Assembly: GCF_005497185.1 (NCBI RefSeq)
Contig: NZ_RJTN01000001.1
Coordinates: forward strand, 372,001 to 436,000
Direction of reading: 5' to 3'
Length of the DNA: 64,000 nucleotides
From: Pectobacterium polonicum
Lineage (GTDB): Bacteria > Pseudomonadota > Gammaproteobacteria > Enterobacterales > Enterobacteriaceae
Positions 49,816-60,135 of this stretch are shown here, in pieces (the first letter of the stretch is position 1; every line of letters starts with the position of its first letter). The position numbers were made by a program, and so were the translations under genes. The notes beneath the pieces are model-generated. The model was given only the letters and a program-made list of their open reading frames with translations. It ran no database searches and was not told the origin of the DNA.

Positions 49816-50583
49816 TTAATTCGCGTCCAGAAAACGGTGGATAGCGCGCAAAACGGCATCGGGTTTTTCTGAATGAACCCAGTGACCCGCTCCACTGACA
49901 ACATGCGCCCGTGCCGCCGGGAACTGACGCAGCAGCGAATCACGGTAGCGATCGTCCAGATAGGGGGAATCGCCGCCGCGGATGAACAATATTGGCCCTT
50001 GCCAGGCCGGGACCTCTTGCCAGCCAACAATGTTTTCGTACTCATCCCACAAGACCGGTACGTTAAAACGCCACTCTCCCTGCTGGAAAGATTTCAGCAA
50101 AAACTGAATCACGCCCTCTTCTTTTATGTGTTGACGCATGAGGGCTGTCGCTTCGGTTCGTGATGTCAGGCCTGCTTCCGTTACGGCACGTAGTGCAGCG
50201 AAAATGGTGTCGTGGCGGCGCACTTGATAATCCACCGGGGCGATATCAATCGCGACCAGTTTGTCCAGTCGTTCAGGAATGAGTGCACTGAGCGCCATGG
50301 CGACTTTTCCGCCCATCGAATGGCCAATAACGATAGCGCGTTCGATATGCAATTCATCTAACAGTGCCAACACATCCTCTGCCATGGCGGGGTAGTTCAT
50401 CTGTGATGAACGTGGCGACAAACCGTGGTTGCGTAAATCGATTTGCAGGATGTCATGCGTATTTTGCAAATCCCGCCCTAATACACCAAGGTTATCTAAT
50501 GTGCCAAACAGGCCATGAATCAAGACAACAGGACGTTTATCTGTGGACTGGTGCGCATTTTGCCAGCGATGATTCAATTTCAT
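49816..50583 (-). CDS. ybfF: Alpha/beta-hydrolase esterase YbfF
   Basis: About 255 residues of alpha/beta-hydrolase fold with oxyanion segment LIHGLFGTLDN, nucleophile S89 in VIGHSMGG, and catalytic histidine in GAGHWVHSEKP. E. coli YbfF is an esterase with preference for short or medium acyl thioesters and esters. The start MKLNHRW matches E. coli; an ATG four codons upstream is also possible. Divergent from seqA; in E. coli it adjoins ybfE, but here a 292-base gap without a gene (49524-49815) separates them. Confidence 0.92.
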   Translation of the reverse strand: MKLNHRWQNAHQSTDKRPVVLIHGLFGTLDNLGVLGRDLQNTHDILQIDLRNHGLSPRSSQMNYPAMAEDVLALLDELHIERAIVIGHSMGGKVAMALSALIPERLDKLVAIDIAPVDYQVRRHDTIFAALRAVTEAGLTSRTEATALMRQHIKEEGVIQFLLKSFQQGEWRFNVPVLWDEYENIVGWQEVPAWQGPILFIRGGDSPYLDDRYRDSLLRQFPAARAHVVSGAGHWVHSEKPDAVLRAIHRFLDAN

Positions 50584-50867
50584 GGTGAAGTTCATTCAGA
50601 GAGACATAGGCTTAGGGTATCATGACTTTAGAAGCAATGTTGTCACTGAAGGAATGGTAAGGGACACGTATAGCTACTTGAATGGATGTGAAAGGCATTG
50701 GGGCATAGTCTGACTTTTGGTATTGTCCCATTATGCCGCTGTTCGATAATGTTTGAACGCCTGTATAATCCTTTTGATTTGAGTCATCTACCCATCGATG
50801 TCGGGTTGCAGAAGGGAAGCGTCTCTGTAATTTGCACGGTAATGGGTAAAAACAGCACTGGATAAAG

Positions 50868-51407
50868 ATGAAAACTATTGAAGTCGACGAAGAGCTTTAT
50901 CGTTATATTGCCAGCCACACACAGCATATTGGTGAGAGCGCATCGGATATTTTACGGCGTATGCTGAAATTTACTGCTGGGCAGCCTGTCACAACGCCAG
51001 CGGTAGCGGCTGTTGCAACAACGACGACGTCTCAGCCTGCCGCTGCGCCGAGCCCGCGCGATCGGGTACGAACCCTGCGTGAACTGCTGCTGTCGGATGA
51101 ATACGCTGAACAGAATAAAGCCATCAATCGCTTTATGCTGGTTCTGTCCACGCTGTATACCTTATCGCCGCAGGAATTTGCTGCCGCGACAGAATCCCTT
51201 CATGGCCGCACCCGCGTCTATTTCGCGGGCGACCAGCAAACGTTGCTTCAGCATGGCACACACACCAAGCCCAAACATATTCCGGGCACGCCATACTGGG
51301 TGATTACCAACACGAATACCGGTCGTAAACGCAGCATGGTTGAGCACATCATGCTGACGATGCAGTTCCCAGCGGAACTGACAGAAAAAGTGTGCGGAAC
51401 CATCTAA
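50868..51407 (+). CDS. seqA: Negative modulator of replication initiation SeqA
   Basis: A 179-residue protein that binds hemimethylated GATC and delays re-initiation at oriC. N-terminal oligomerisation domain MKTIEVDEELYRYIASHTQH, a low-complexity linker rich in A, T and P (residues 40-62), and the C-terminal GATC-binding domain with GRTRVYFAG and NTNTGRKRSMVEH. Coupled to pgm, as in E. coli. Confidence 0.97.
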   Translation: MKTIEVDEELYRYIASHTQHIGESASDILRRMLKFTAGQPVTTPAVAAVATTTTSQPAAAPSPRDRVRTLRELLLSDEYAEQNKAINRFMLVLSTLYTLSPQEFAAATESLHGRTRVYFAGDQQTLLQHGTHTKPKHIPGTPYWVITNTNTGRKRSMVEHIMLTMQFPAELTEKVCGTI

Positions 51408-51454
51408 TTATTTATTAACTACTTATCTAACTACAGCGTTAGGGAGAAGCGCCA

Positions 51455-53098
51455 ATGGCTAATCACCCAAGGGCCGGACAGCCTGCCCAGCAGAGCGATT
51501 TGATTAATGTGGCACAGTTAACGTCACAATATTATGTGCTGCGCCCGGAAGTCGGCAACACAGCGCACGCGGTGAAATTCGGTACGTCTGGTCATCGCGG
51601 TAGCGCGGGGCGCCATAGCTTTAATGAACCGCACATTTTGGCAATTGCGCAGGCGATTGCTGAAGAGCGTAAAAAGCAAGGTATCAGCGGCCCGTGCTAT
51701 GTCGGTAAAGATACTCACGCGCTCTCCGAGCCGGCGTTTATCTCCGTGCTTGAGGTGCTGGCTGCCAACGGCGTGGATGTGATCGTTCAGTTGGATAATG
51801 GCTTTACCCCAACGCCTGCGGTGTCTAACGCGATACTGGTTCACAATCGTCAGGGCGGTGCGCTGGCGGATGGCATTGTAATTACGCCGTCCCACAACCC
51901 GCCGGAAGATGGTGGCATTAAATATAATCCGCCAAACGGTGGCCCGGCAGATACCAACCTCACCAGTGTGATTGAGACGCGTGCCAATGCGCTGCTGGCG
52001 GATGAACTGCGTGACGTGAAACGTATTACGCTGGATCAGGCGTTGAAAAGCGGACACGTCCATGAACAGGATTTGGTTCAGGCCTATGTAGAAGGGCTGG
52101 CTAGTGTGGTGGACATGGCGGCGATTCAACGCGCGGGTCTGAAACTGGGCGTCGACCCGCTGGGTGGTTCCGGCATTGCCTACTGGCAGCGTATCGCAGA
52201 GCACTACAAGCTGGATCTGACACTGGTTAACGATGCCGTCGATCAGACATTCCGCTTTATGTCGCTGGATCACGACGGTGTGATCCGTATGGACTGCTCG
52301 TCAGAATTCGCTATGGCTGGGCTGCTGGCGCTGCGTGACAAGTTTGATCTGGCATTTGCCAACGATCCTGACTATGACCGCCACGGTATTGTTACCCCGG
52401 CAGGGCTGATGAACCCGAACCACTATCTGGCAGTGGCAATCAACTATCTGTTCCAGCATCGCCCACAGTGGGGGCAGTCTGTTGCCGTCGGCAAAACGCT
52501 GGTATCCAGCGCAATGATCGACCGCGTGGTGGCAGATTTGGGTCGTAAGCTGGTGGAAGTGCCGGTTGGCTTCAAATGGTTCGTTGACGGCCTGTATGAC
52601 GGCAGCTTTGGCTTCGGTGGTGAAGAAAGTGCGGGGGCGTCTTTCCTGCGTTTCGATGGCACGCCGTGGTCGACGGACAAAGACGGCATCATTCTGTGTC
52701 TGCTGGCGGCGGAAATTACGGCCGTGACGGGTAAAAACCCGCAGCAGCACTATGATGAGCTGGCACAGCGCTTTGGTGCACCGAGCTACAACCGTATTCA
52801 GGCTTCTGCGACACATGCACAAAAAGCGGCGCTGTCTAAGCTGTCGCCTGAGCAGGTGTCGGCCAGTACGCTGGCGGGCGATCCGATTACTGCACGTCTG
52901 ACCGCTGCACCGGGTAATGGGGCATCGATTGGTGGCCTGAAAGTGATGACGGAGAACGGCTGGTTTGCCGCGCGTCCTTCCGGTACAGAAGAAGCCTACA
53001 AGATCTACTGTGAAAGTTTCCTCGGGGTGGAACACCGCGAGCGTATCGAGAAAGAAGCGGTAGAGATTGTTAGCGCGGTTCTGGCAACGGCTAAATAA
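51455..53098 (+). CDS. pgm: Phosphoglucomutase
   Basis: Interconverts glucose-1- and glucose-6-phosphate. The 547 residues include the phosphoserine S146 in [12 protein letters not shown], the metal loop NDPDYDRHG near residue 305, and the sugar-binding [10 protein letters not shown] and phosphate-binding [10 protein letters not shown] motifs. Forty-seven bases after seqA and ended by a strong terminator. Confidence 0.97.
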   Translation: MANHPRAGQPAQQSDLINVAQLTSQYYVLRPEVGNTAHAVKFGTSGHRGSAGRHSFNEPHILAIAQAIAEERKKQGISGPCYVGKDTHALSEPAFISVLEVLAANGVDVIVQLDNGFTPTPAVSNAILVHNRQGGALADGIVITPSHNPPEDGGIKYNPPNGGPADTNLTSVIETRANALLADELRDVKRITLDQALKSGHVHEQDLVQAYVEGLASVVDMAAIQRAGLKLGVDPLGGSGIAYWQRIAEHYKLDLTLVNDAVDQTFRFMSLDHDGVIRMDCSSEFAMAGLLALRDKFDLAFANDPDYDRHGIVTPAGLMNPNHYLAVAINYLFQHRPQWGQSVAVGKTLVSSAMIDRVVADLGRKLVEVPVGFKWFVDGLYDGSFGFGGEESAGASFLRFDGTPWSTDKDGIILCLLAAEITAVTGKNPQQHYDELAQRFGAPSYNRIQASATHAQKAALSKLSPEQVSASTLAGDPITARLTAAPGNGASIGGLKVMTENGWFAARPSGTEEAYKIYCESFLGVEHRERIEKEAVEIVSAVLATAK

Positions 53099-53102
53099 GT
53101 GG

Positions 53103-53130
53103 AAAGGCGCTGCTTGCAGCGCCTTTTTTA
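53103..53130 (+). terminator. Terminator after pgm
   Basis: AAAGGCGCTG pairs with CAGCGCCTTT around CTTG, followed by T residues. Confidence 0.92.
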
Positions 53131-53161
53131 ATCTTGTGCAGCGATAAAACGTAGAGTGTAT

Positions 53162-53590
53162 TTATCCCAAGGCAACCAGCAACGCTCCCACAGAAATCAG
53201 TGCCACACCGGCTCCTGCCATCAGCGAAATTTTTTCTCCCAGCAGTATGACCGCCAGCACGACGGCAAATACCACGCTGAGCTTATCGATCGGCGCGACC
53301 TGTGCAACGTTGCCGTTCTTCAACGCGACAAAGTAAAACAGCCACGATAGCGCTCCCGCGACGCCGCTGAGCACAATGAACAACAGCGCTTTCTTATTCG
53401 CGATAACTTCACCGACCAGCGCCAGCTTACCTTGCGCGACCACTACCCCCACCAGAAAAAGTGCCATGATGACGGCACGAATCGCGGTCGCCGTATTGGC
53501 GTCCAAATTTTGCAGACCGATTTTGCCAAATATTGCCACCATCGCGGCACATACGGCAGACAACAAAGCATAAATTAACCAACTACTCAT
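53162..53590 (-). CDS. Small EamA/DMT-family transporter
   Basis: A 142-residue protein of about five membrane spans, half the size of normal EamA transporters, with the family segment VAPIDKLSVVFAVVLAVILL and GEKIS. Such single-domain members work as dimers to export small metabolites; the substrate is unknown. The start at 53590 (MSSWLIYALL) has AGGGA upstream; a longer frame adds 18 hydrophilic residues. Convergent with pgm. Confidence 0.85.
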   Translation of the reverse strand: MSSWLIYALLSAVCAAMVAIFGKIGLQNLDANTATAIRAVIMALFLVGVVVAQGKLALVGEVIANKKALLFIVLSGVAGALSWLFYFVALKNGNVAQVAPIDKLSVVFAVVLAVILLGEKISLMAGAGVALISVGALLVALG

Positions 53591-53672
53591 GACGGCGTAT
53601 CCCTGAAGAGAAGGCAGGCGCGTACCGTGGGAGAAGTTCGCCAAGGACGCTGCCTGATACAGAAGGATGATT

Positions 53673-54353
53673 TTACGGTATAAATCGATAACCGATAGCG
53701 GTTTCAGTCAAGAGATGGCGAGGTCTTGCCGGGTCGCTTTCCAGCTTCTGGCGTAGGTGCCCCATATAAATACGCAGATAGTGGCTGTGCTCGACGGCGT
53801 TTGGCCCCCAGACCTGCGTCAGGAGTTGGCGCTGCGTCAGCACTTTGCCGGGGCTGGCGAGCAAGGTTGCCAGCAGACGAAATTCGATGGGCGTCAGGTG
53901 CAGTTCCTGACCGTCGCGATTCACCTGCCGATTAAGCAAATCTACGGTGATCGCACCGAAGCTCACCAGCGGCGTTTCCTGCTGGGTATGGCTGTGGCGA
54001 CGGAGCGCAACGCGCAACCGTGCCAGCAGCTCGCCGATGCCAAACGGTTTGGTTAGGTAATCATCGGCACCGGCATCCAGCGCATCTATTTTATCCTGCT
54101 CGTCGGTACGGGCAGATAGCACAATAATGGGCAGGCTGCTCCACTGACGTAAATCGCGGATGTAGTCGATACCGTTGCCGTCTGGCAGGCCCAAATCGAG
54201 AATAATCAGATCGGGTTTGCGCGTGGCCGCTTCTAACAGGCCGCGCTGCATCGTTTCTGCATCAAACACGCGGCAACCTTCGCCTTCCAGCGCCTGACGT
54301 ACAAAACGACGGATCTCTTTTTCATCTTCAACGATCAGAATAGTGGCCTGCAA
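53673..54353 (-). CDS. kdpE: Response regulator KdpE
   Basis: A 226-residue OmpR/PhoB-type regulator: receiver domain with phospho-acceptor D53 (LIILDLGLPDGNG) and the KPF lysine, then a winged-helix DNA-binding domain (about 125-225). Activates kdpFABC when potassium is scarce. Five bases after the kdpD stop. Confidence 0.95.
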   Translation of the reverse strand: MQATILIVEDEKEIRRFVRQALEGEGCRVFDAETMQRGLLEAATRKPDLIILDLGLPDGNGIDYIRDLRQWSSLPIIVLSARTDEQDKIDALDAGADDYLTKPFGIGELLARLRVALRRHSHTQQETPLVSFGAITVDLLNRQVNRDGQELHLTPIEFRLLATLLASPGKVLTQRQLLTQVWGPNAVEHSHYLRIYMGHLRQKLESDPARPRHLLTETAIGYRFIP

Positions 54354-54358
54354 TGGAT

Positions 54359-57088
54359 TTAGTGCTCCTCAATATCTTCTGGTGCGAGATCCGGCGGTGC
54401 TGAGAGCGGTAGCGTGAAATGGAAAGCGGCACCGCCACTTTCTGCATTTGTTGCCCAGATATGACCACCGTGAATTTCCACGATTGCCCGACAGATCGCT
54501 AGCCCCAGCCCCACGCCGGGAATCGATGACTCTTTGTGACCACGGGAAAATTTATCAAAAATCATACTTTCCTGGCCGGGCTCAATTCCCGGTCCATTGT
54601 CCTGCACGATGATTTCCAACGCATTTTCCTGCGTATCGGCCTGCGGGATAGCGTGTGCCGTAATGACGATGGTGGCCTGCTCTCCGGCATACTTTAGCGC
54701 GTTCTCCAACAGGTTAATGAACACGCGTTCCACCAGCCCTGCATCACAATAAACCAGAACCATCTCACCAGGTAGATTAACCTGAATGGTGTTTTTCGCC
54801 AGCGCGTTTTCCAGCTGTTGCAGGGCGCTGCCGATTAACTCCTCGGGGGTTTGCCACTCTTTGCGCAGGTTAAAGCCATCCGACTGAATACGTGCCATGT
54901 CGAGCAGATTATTAACCAATCGCGTCGTGTTCAAAATGTGCTGGCGAATCTGATTGGCCTGCTGAGCGTAAGGTGACCCTGCGCTCGCCAGATTCAACGT
55001 CAGAATCTCAGCCTGACCAAAAAGTACCGTCAGCGGCGTGCGCAGATCGTGCGAGAGTGCGGCAAGCAGCGAGTTACGCAACTGCTCACGTTCGGCATCC
55101 AGCCGGGCATTTTCTGTACTTTGCATCAGGTGCAGACGCTCCAGCGCATTAGCGATCAGCACGGTAAAGGTTTCCAACAGCCGCTGCTGCTCAGGAATCA
55201 TCAACTGCCTAGCGTTATTAGGCTCGATCGCCAGCACGCCGAAGATTTGCTGTGTGGTGGTGAGTGGCAGAACCTGATACGACACACCGGGCAGGGTGGA
55301 CGTTCCCGCACCAGCAGGCGCACGATGATCGAAGCTCCAGCGCGCGATAGCGTTATCGACAATCAAGGACTGGCTATCGCGCGTAGGCTGTTGGCGGTCG
55401 GGCGAGGGGGGCAGGCTATCGGCCAACAGAACGGCGATCTTGGCCTGAAACGTGGTGCTGAGAAAATGCTGACTGGTCTCGACGATATCCGCGCTGGACA
55501 GGCTGCGGTTCAGCGCCTTGGACATCTCATACAGATGGCGGACGCGCTGCTCACGATAACGAGCGACTCTGGCCTGATAGCGCACGCCTGCCGTCAGATT
55601 ACCAACCAGCAGGCCGACGCCGAGCATCACGGCAAAAGTAAGCAGATATTGTGCATCCGATACGGCAAACGTACCGCGCGGCAGAATGAAAAAGAGATCG
55701 AAACTGGCGACGTTAATCACGGCAGCGAACACCGACGGCCAACGACCGAAGAATAGCGCGACGATGACGACAGCCAGCAGATAAATCATCACCAGATTGA
55801 CCGATTCCAGCATGGCAAACGGTGACCACGAGGCAAGCAGGGTGATAAAGGCGCACAGCAGCGTTGCCAGCCCGCAACCGAATAGCTGCATGCGCCATTT
55901 TTCTACCAGTCCGCGGGCATCCGGTGTTTTAATCGGTGCGGCTGGCGCATCATCCTGTACGGCGACGACGACCAGATCGAGATCCGGCCCCAGCCTGCCG
56001 AGCCGTTCGGCAAAGCGCGTGCGCCACCACCAGCCGAAGCGCTGCTCCACATGGCGACCAATGACGATTTTGCCGAGGTTGTGCTCACGCGCATAGCGCA
56101 GGACGGCAAGCTCTTCGTCGGGTTCCGATAGCGTAACGGTTTCAGCCCCAAGATCCTGTGCTAGCTTGAGAGCCCGCAAGATGGCACGCCGCTGCGGTTC
56201 GGGTAACCGGTGCAAGCGCGGCGTTTCGACGTAAACCGCGTGCCAGACACTCCCCAGCCGTGCCGCAAGCCGTGCTGCCGTGCGTACCAGCTTTTCATTG
56301 CCCGTGCCGTGGCCGATGCATAACAGAATGGCATCGCGCGTATGCCAGACCTGCTCGCGCCCTTGTCCCGCACGCATAGCGCGCATTTGATCGTCAACCC
56401 GATCTGCCATGCGCCGCAGCGCTAATTCACGCAGGGCGATCAAATTGCCTTTACGAAAAAAGTTCTCGACGGCGCGTTCGGCCTGTAGCGGCAAATACAC
56501 TTTGCCTTCATTTAAACGCTGGCGCAGATCGTCCGGCGGCAGATCCACCAAAATGACTTCGCTGGCCTGATCGAAGATGGGGTCCGGCACGGTTTCCCGG
56601 ACTCTGATGCCAGTTACGCCGCCGACCACGTCGTTCAGGCTTTCCAGATGCTGGACGTTCACTGTGGTAAAGACATCGATTCCGGCATCGAGCAGTTCCT
56701 GTACGTCCTGCCAGCGTTTGGGGTGACGAGATCCATTCACATTGCTGTGCGCCAGCTCATCGATCAGAATCAGTGCCGGACAGCGTGCCAGCGCGGCATC
56801 CAGATCGAATTCGACAGTGTGACGACCGTGATGGCGAAGATGCTTGAGTGGCAACTGCGGCAATCCATCCAACAGCGCGGCGGTTTCGCTACGGCCGTGG
56901 GTTTCGACCACGCCGACAAGAATATCCAGTCCTTGCGCCCGCAGCCGCTGGGCTTCCTGCAACATGGCATAGGTTTTCCCTACGCCCGCACAGGCGCCAA
57001 AAAAGATTTTCAGCTTGCCACGCGGCGGCGCACCGATCTGTGCCAGCAGGTTATCGGGGTCTGGGCGACGATCTTCACCGTCAATCAT
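54359..57088 (-). CDS. kdpD: Potassium-sensor histidine kinase KdpD
   Basis: A 909-residue sensor: an N-terminal KdpD domain with a Walker-like GACAGVGKTYAML at 31-43, a universal-stress-like domain (about 250-375), four membrane spans (about 400-500), a GAF-like region, an H-box with ALSHDLRTP near 680, and a C-terminal ATPase (NLLENALKYA, DNGPGIEPG, GVGLGLAI). Signals low potassium to KdpE. A 302-base gap with a hairpin repeat separates it from kdpC, where E. coli has almost none. Confidence 0.96.
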   Translation of the reverse strand: MIDGEDRRPDPDNLLAQIGAPPRGKLKIFFGACAGVGKTYAMLQEAQRLRAQGLDILVGVVETHGRSETAALLDGLPQLPLKHLRHHGRHTVEFDLDAALARCPALILIDELAHSNVNGSRHPKRWQDVQELLDAGIDVFTTVNVQHLESLNDVVGGVTGIRVRETVPDPIFDQASEVILVDLPPDDLRQRLNEGKVYLPLQAERAVENFFRKGNLIALRELALRRMADRVDDQMRAMRAGQGREQVWHTRDAILLCIGHGTGNEKLVRTAARLAARLGSVWHAVYVETPRLHRLPEPQRRAILRALKLAQDLGAETVTLSEPDEELAVLRYAREHNLGKIVIGRHVEQRFGWWWRTRFAERLGRLGPDLDLVVVAVQDDAPAAPIKTPDARGLVEKWRMQLFGCGLATLLCAFITLLASWSPFAMLESVNLVMIYLLAVVIVALFFGRWPSVFAAVINVASFDLFFILPRGTFAVSDAQYLLTFAVMLGVGLLVGNLTAGVRYQARVARYREQRVRHLYEMSKALNRSLSSADIVETSQHFLSTTFQAKIAVLLADSLPPSPDRQQPTRDSQSLIVDNAIARWSFDHRAPAGAGTSTLPGVSYQVLPLTTTQQIFGVLAIEPNNARQLMIPEQQRLLETFTVLIANALERLHLMQSTENARLDAEREQLRNSLLAALSHDLRTPLTVLFGQAEILTLNLASAGSPYAQQANQIRQHILNTTRLVNNLLDMARIQSDGFNLRKEWQTPEELIGSALQQLENALAKNTIQVNLPGEMVLVYCDAGLVERVFINLLENALKYAGEQATIVITAHAIPQADTQENALEIIVQDNGPGIEPGQESMIFDKFSRGHKESSIPGVGLGLAICRAIVEIHGGHIWATNAESGGAAFHFTLPLSAPPDLAPEDIEEH

Positions 57089-57390
57089 GTTCTATCCCTT
57101 ATTAGCGCGGCCTGAACGGTGGCCAGGCCGCAGATAAAGCGATGTATGGAACGAAAACGGTGGTAATGGATAGAAGAGTAAAGCGTTTGCGCCATGGACA
57201 AAAACGTCAGGAACGTTTTTGAACGTCGCTTGCGACGGCCCTGAAAGGGTGAATCTCAGGGATGAGATTCATATCTGCGCAATCCGAGCGTACAGGGACG
57301 TATTCACAGCGTCTTTACGATCTACCCATTACCACCGCTCTGCAGCCTCGGCGGGGTTCCGTATAATAATTAATAGTAACGCACTGTCGA
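57089..57390. other. kdpC-kdpD intergenic gap holding a repeat
   Basis: 302 bases with no gene. The centre (57200-57272) is a palindromic repeat described separately. The rest, 57273-57390, is ordinary sequence ending in an AT-rich stretch (57361-57375) on the kdpC side; I see no certain promoter. Confidence 0.6.
57200..57272. repeat. Three-hairpin intergenic repeat, copy 2
   Basis: AAAAACGT (57200-57207) pairs with ACGTTTTT (57213-57220). Then come CGTCGC/GCGACG (57224-57237), CCC/GGG around TGAAA (57239-57249) and GAATCTCA/TGAGATTC (57251-57270). The last three stems match copy 1 at 31776-31841 in order and spacing, and most stem differences between copies preserve pairing. Confidence 0.75.
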
Positions 57391-57966
57391 TTAAGGCAGT
57401 GGCTTTTCCTTATCCAGCGCCAGATTTAACAACAGGACATTGACCGTCGGCTGTCCAATGAACGCAGGCTTGCTGGTCTCGGTAAAGCGATCGATCAATT
57501 GTTGTATCTGCTGGAGCGACAGCCCTCTGGCCTGTGCGACGTAAAGTGCCTGATAGCGTGCCGCCTCCGGGGAAATCTGTGGATCGAGTCCGCTGCCGGA
57601 TGCGGCCAACAGCTCGGTAGGAATGGGCTGCTGATTGCCGACGACCTGATGCCAATGAATGGCGCGTTCGCTTATCTGCTGATCGAGCACCGGATTGCTG
57701 GCGGCCAGATTGCTACCGCCGGACGCCAGTGCGTTATACGGGGCATCTGACGTGGCCGACGGACGCCCCTGAAAATAGCCAGCACGATTGAACGGCTGCC
57801 CGATCAGGGATGAACCGACGACGGCATTCTCACGGTAAATCAGCGATCCGTTTGCCTGTGTCGGGAACAGCCACTGTGCCAGCACGGTGGTCAGCAGCGG
57901 GTAGGCCAGACCGGTAAACAGCAGTAATAACAAGAATAAAAACAAAGAAGAACGTAAATAGCGCAT
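57391..57966 (-). CDS. kdpC: Potassium-transporting ATPase subunit KdpC
   Basis: A 191-residue subunit with one N-terminal membrane helix (SLFLFLLLLLFTGLAYPLL) and a periplasmic domain; the family segments GRPSATSDAPYNALASGGSN and DPQISPEAA are present. It stabilises the KdpFABC complex. Twelve bases after kdpB. Confidence 0.96.
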   Translation of the reverse strand: MRYLRSSLFLFLLLLLFTGLAYPLLTTVLAQWLFPTQANGSLIYRENAVVGSSLIGQPFNRAGYFQGRPSATSDAPYNALASGGSNLAASNPVLDQQISERAIHWHQVVGNQQPIPTELLAASGSGLDPQISPEAARYQALYVAQARGLSLQQIQQLIDRFTETSKPAFIGQPTVNVLLLNLALDKEKPLP

Positions 57967-57978
57967 ACCCGTCAGTCC

Positions 57979-60120
57979 TTAAGCCAAACTCAGCCCGGTC
58001 AGTAACATATCGATGAGCTTGATACCGAGGAACGGCACCAGCAGCCCGCCAAGACCATAAATCCACAAATTGCGGCTTAGCTGTGCCGCCGCGCTCATGG
58101 GGTGATAGCTAATCCCTTTGAGCGCCAGCGGGATCAGAAACACGATAATCAGCGCGTTGAAGATCACCGCTGACAGCATGGCCGAGGTAGGGGAGTGCAG
58201 TTGCATCACGTTTAGCGTATTGAGCTGCGGATAGGTAGCAGCAAAAGCGGCCGGGATAATGGCGAAATATTTTGCCACATCGTTGGCGATACTGAACGTC
58301 GTCAGCGAACCGCGCGTCATCAGCATCTGCTTGCCGATATGCACCACTTCGATCAGCTTGGTCGGGTTGGAATCCAGATCGACCATGTTGCCTGCTTCTT
58401 TTGCTGCCTGCGTGCCGGAGTTCATCGCCACCGCGACATCGGCCTGCGCCAGTGCGGGCGCATCATTAGTGCCGTCGCCGGTCATCGCCACCAGTCGCCC
58501 TTCGGCTTGATACTGGCGAATCAACGCCAGCTTGGTTTCCGGTGTCGCTTCTGCCAGAAAATCATCGACGCCCGCTTCTGCGGCAATCGCTGCCGCCGTG
58601 AGCGGGTTGTCGCCGGTGATCATCACGGTTTTGATCCCCATACTGCGCAGCTCGGCGAAGCGCGCCTTGATGCCGCTTTTGACGATATCTTTCAGCTCCA
58701 CCACGCCAAGCACGCGTTTGCCTTCTGCAACGACCAGCGGTGTGCCCCCGCTGCGTGCGACGTTGGATACCGCCTCTTCGACCTGATGCGGAAAATCGCC
58801 ATTGTTCGCTTCAATGTAGCGACGCAAGGCATCGACAGCGCCTTTACGAATGGTACGTTGGCCGAAATTGACACCACTCATGCGCGTCTGGGCGGTAAAG
58901 GGAACAAAGGTAGCGTCCAGCGACGTTAAGTCCTGCTCCGGCAGGTTAAAGCGCTGCTTTGCCAGCACCACGATGCTGCGGCCTTCTGGCGTTTCATCGG
59001 CTAAAGAGGCAAGGCGCGCGGCGTCAGCCAGTGCCTGTTCGGTCACGCCCGGCGCGGGCAGAAAAGCGGAAGCCTGACGGTTACCCAGCGTAATGGTGCC
59101 GGTTTTATCCAGCAGCAGAACGTCGATATCGCCCGCCGCTTCAACAGCGCGGCCGCTGGTGGCGATCACGTTAGCCCCCAGCATCCGGCTCATCCCCGCT
59201 ACGCCGATCGCTGACAGCAGGCCACCGATAGTGGTCGGGATCAGGCAGACGAGCAGGGCGACAAGCACGGTCACACCGACGACATCGCCACTGTTATTCG
59301 CCTGTACGCCGAACCAGGAGAACGGGTAGAGCGTGGCAGTCACCAGCAAGAAGATGAGCGTAAGCTCGATCAGCAGAATGGTTAAGGCGATTTCGTTCGG
59401 CGTTTTTCGACGCTGTGCACCTTCAACCATAGCAATCATTCGGTCGAGGAAGGTTTCTCCGGGGTTAACGCTGCACTGAATCACCAGCCAGTCGGACAGC
59501 ACGCGGGTGCCACCCGTGACGGAAGCGAAATCACCGCCGGACTCGCGGATCACCGGCGCGGATTCCCCGGTAATGGCGCTTTCATCGACGGATGCGCCGC
59601 CTTCCAGCACTTCACCGTCGCACGGAATGGTTTCACCCGCACTGACCAGCACGATATCGCCTTTACGCAGGCTGTCTGCTGGTACCGATTCTGAACTGGC
59701 ATCGTGATTCGGCGCGGAGAGCTTGTTAGCCCAACTGGTTTTCTTGACGCCTTTCAGCGCGTTTGCCTGCGCTTTGCTGCGGCCTTCCGCCAGTGCTTCG
59801 GCCATGTTGGCGAACAGCACGGTAAACCACAGCCAGAGTGACACCAGCCCGGTAAACACGGCATTTCCTTCCGTTTTACCTGCCAGAATAGTCAGCCAGA
59901 CAAGGGTGGTCAGCATACTGCCGAGATACACCACAAACATGACCGGGTTGCGCCACTGTATGCGCGGGTCGAGTTTCTTCAACGCATCTTTCAGCGCCGA
60001 ACGGATTAACGTGCTGTCAAACAGCGTTTGTTGTTTACGTTTGCCAATGTGGCGAGCCTCACCCTGTTGGGCTGAGGTCGGTTCCTGTGTTGCCTGATGA
60101 TTCATCGTGTGACGAGTCAT
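57979..60120 (-). CDS. kdpB: Potassium-transporting P-type ATPase subunit KdpB
   Basis: The ATP-hydrolysing subunit, with phosphorylation motif [12 protein letters not shown], phosphatase loop [12 protein letters not shown], nucleotide-binding and hinge [12 protein letters not shown]. At 713 residues it is about 30 longer than E. coli KdpB (682); the extra part is mainly a hydrophilic N-terminal tail ([19 protein letters not shown]). GGAG lies seven bases before the chosen ATG. Sixteen bases after kdpA. Confidence 0.96.
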   Translation of the reverse strand: MTRHTMNHQATQEPTSAQQGEARHIGKRKQQTLFDSTLIRSALKDALKKLDPRIQWRNPVMFVVYLGSMLTTLVWLTILAGKTEGNAVFTGLVSLWLWFTVLFANMAEALAEGRSKAQANALKGVKKTSWANKLSAPNHDASSESVPADSLRKGDIVLVSAGETIPCDGEVLEGGASVDESAITGESAPVIRESGGDFASVTGGTRVLSDWLVIQCSVNPGETFLDRMIAMVEGAQRRKTPNEIALTILLIELTLIFLLVTATLYPFSWFGVQANNSGDVVGVTVLVALLVCLIPTTIGGLLSAIGVAGMSRMLGANVIATSGRAVEAAGDIDVLLLDKTGTITLGNRQASAFLPAPGVTEQALADAARLASLADETPEGRSIVVLAKQRFNLPEQDLTSLDATFVPFTAQTRMSGVNFGQRTIRKGAVDALRRYIEANNGDFPHQVEEAVSNVARSGGTPLVVAEGKRVLGVVELKDIVKSGIKARFAELRSMGIKTVMITGDNPLTAAAIAAEAGVDDFLAEATPETKLALIRQYQAEGRLVAMTGDGTNDAPALAQADVAVAMNSGTQAAKEAGNMVDLDSNPTKLIEVVHIGKQMLMTRGSLTTFSIANDVAKYFAIIPAAFAATYPQLNTLNVMQLHSPTSAMLSAVIFNALIIVFLIPLALKGISYHPMSAAAQLSRNLWIYGLGGLLVPFLGIKLIDMLLTGLSLA

Positions 60121-60135
60121 AAAGAGTCTCCAGCC

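Noticed and set aside
51524-52273. A 249-codon open frame antisense to pgm
   Set aside because: Composition is typical of a shadow frame (rich in R, H and Q) and pgm fully explains the region.
55049-55756. A 235-codon open frame antisense to kdpD
   Set aside because: It overlaps the intact kdpD gene and has no independent motif or promoter.
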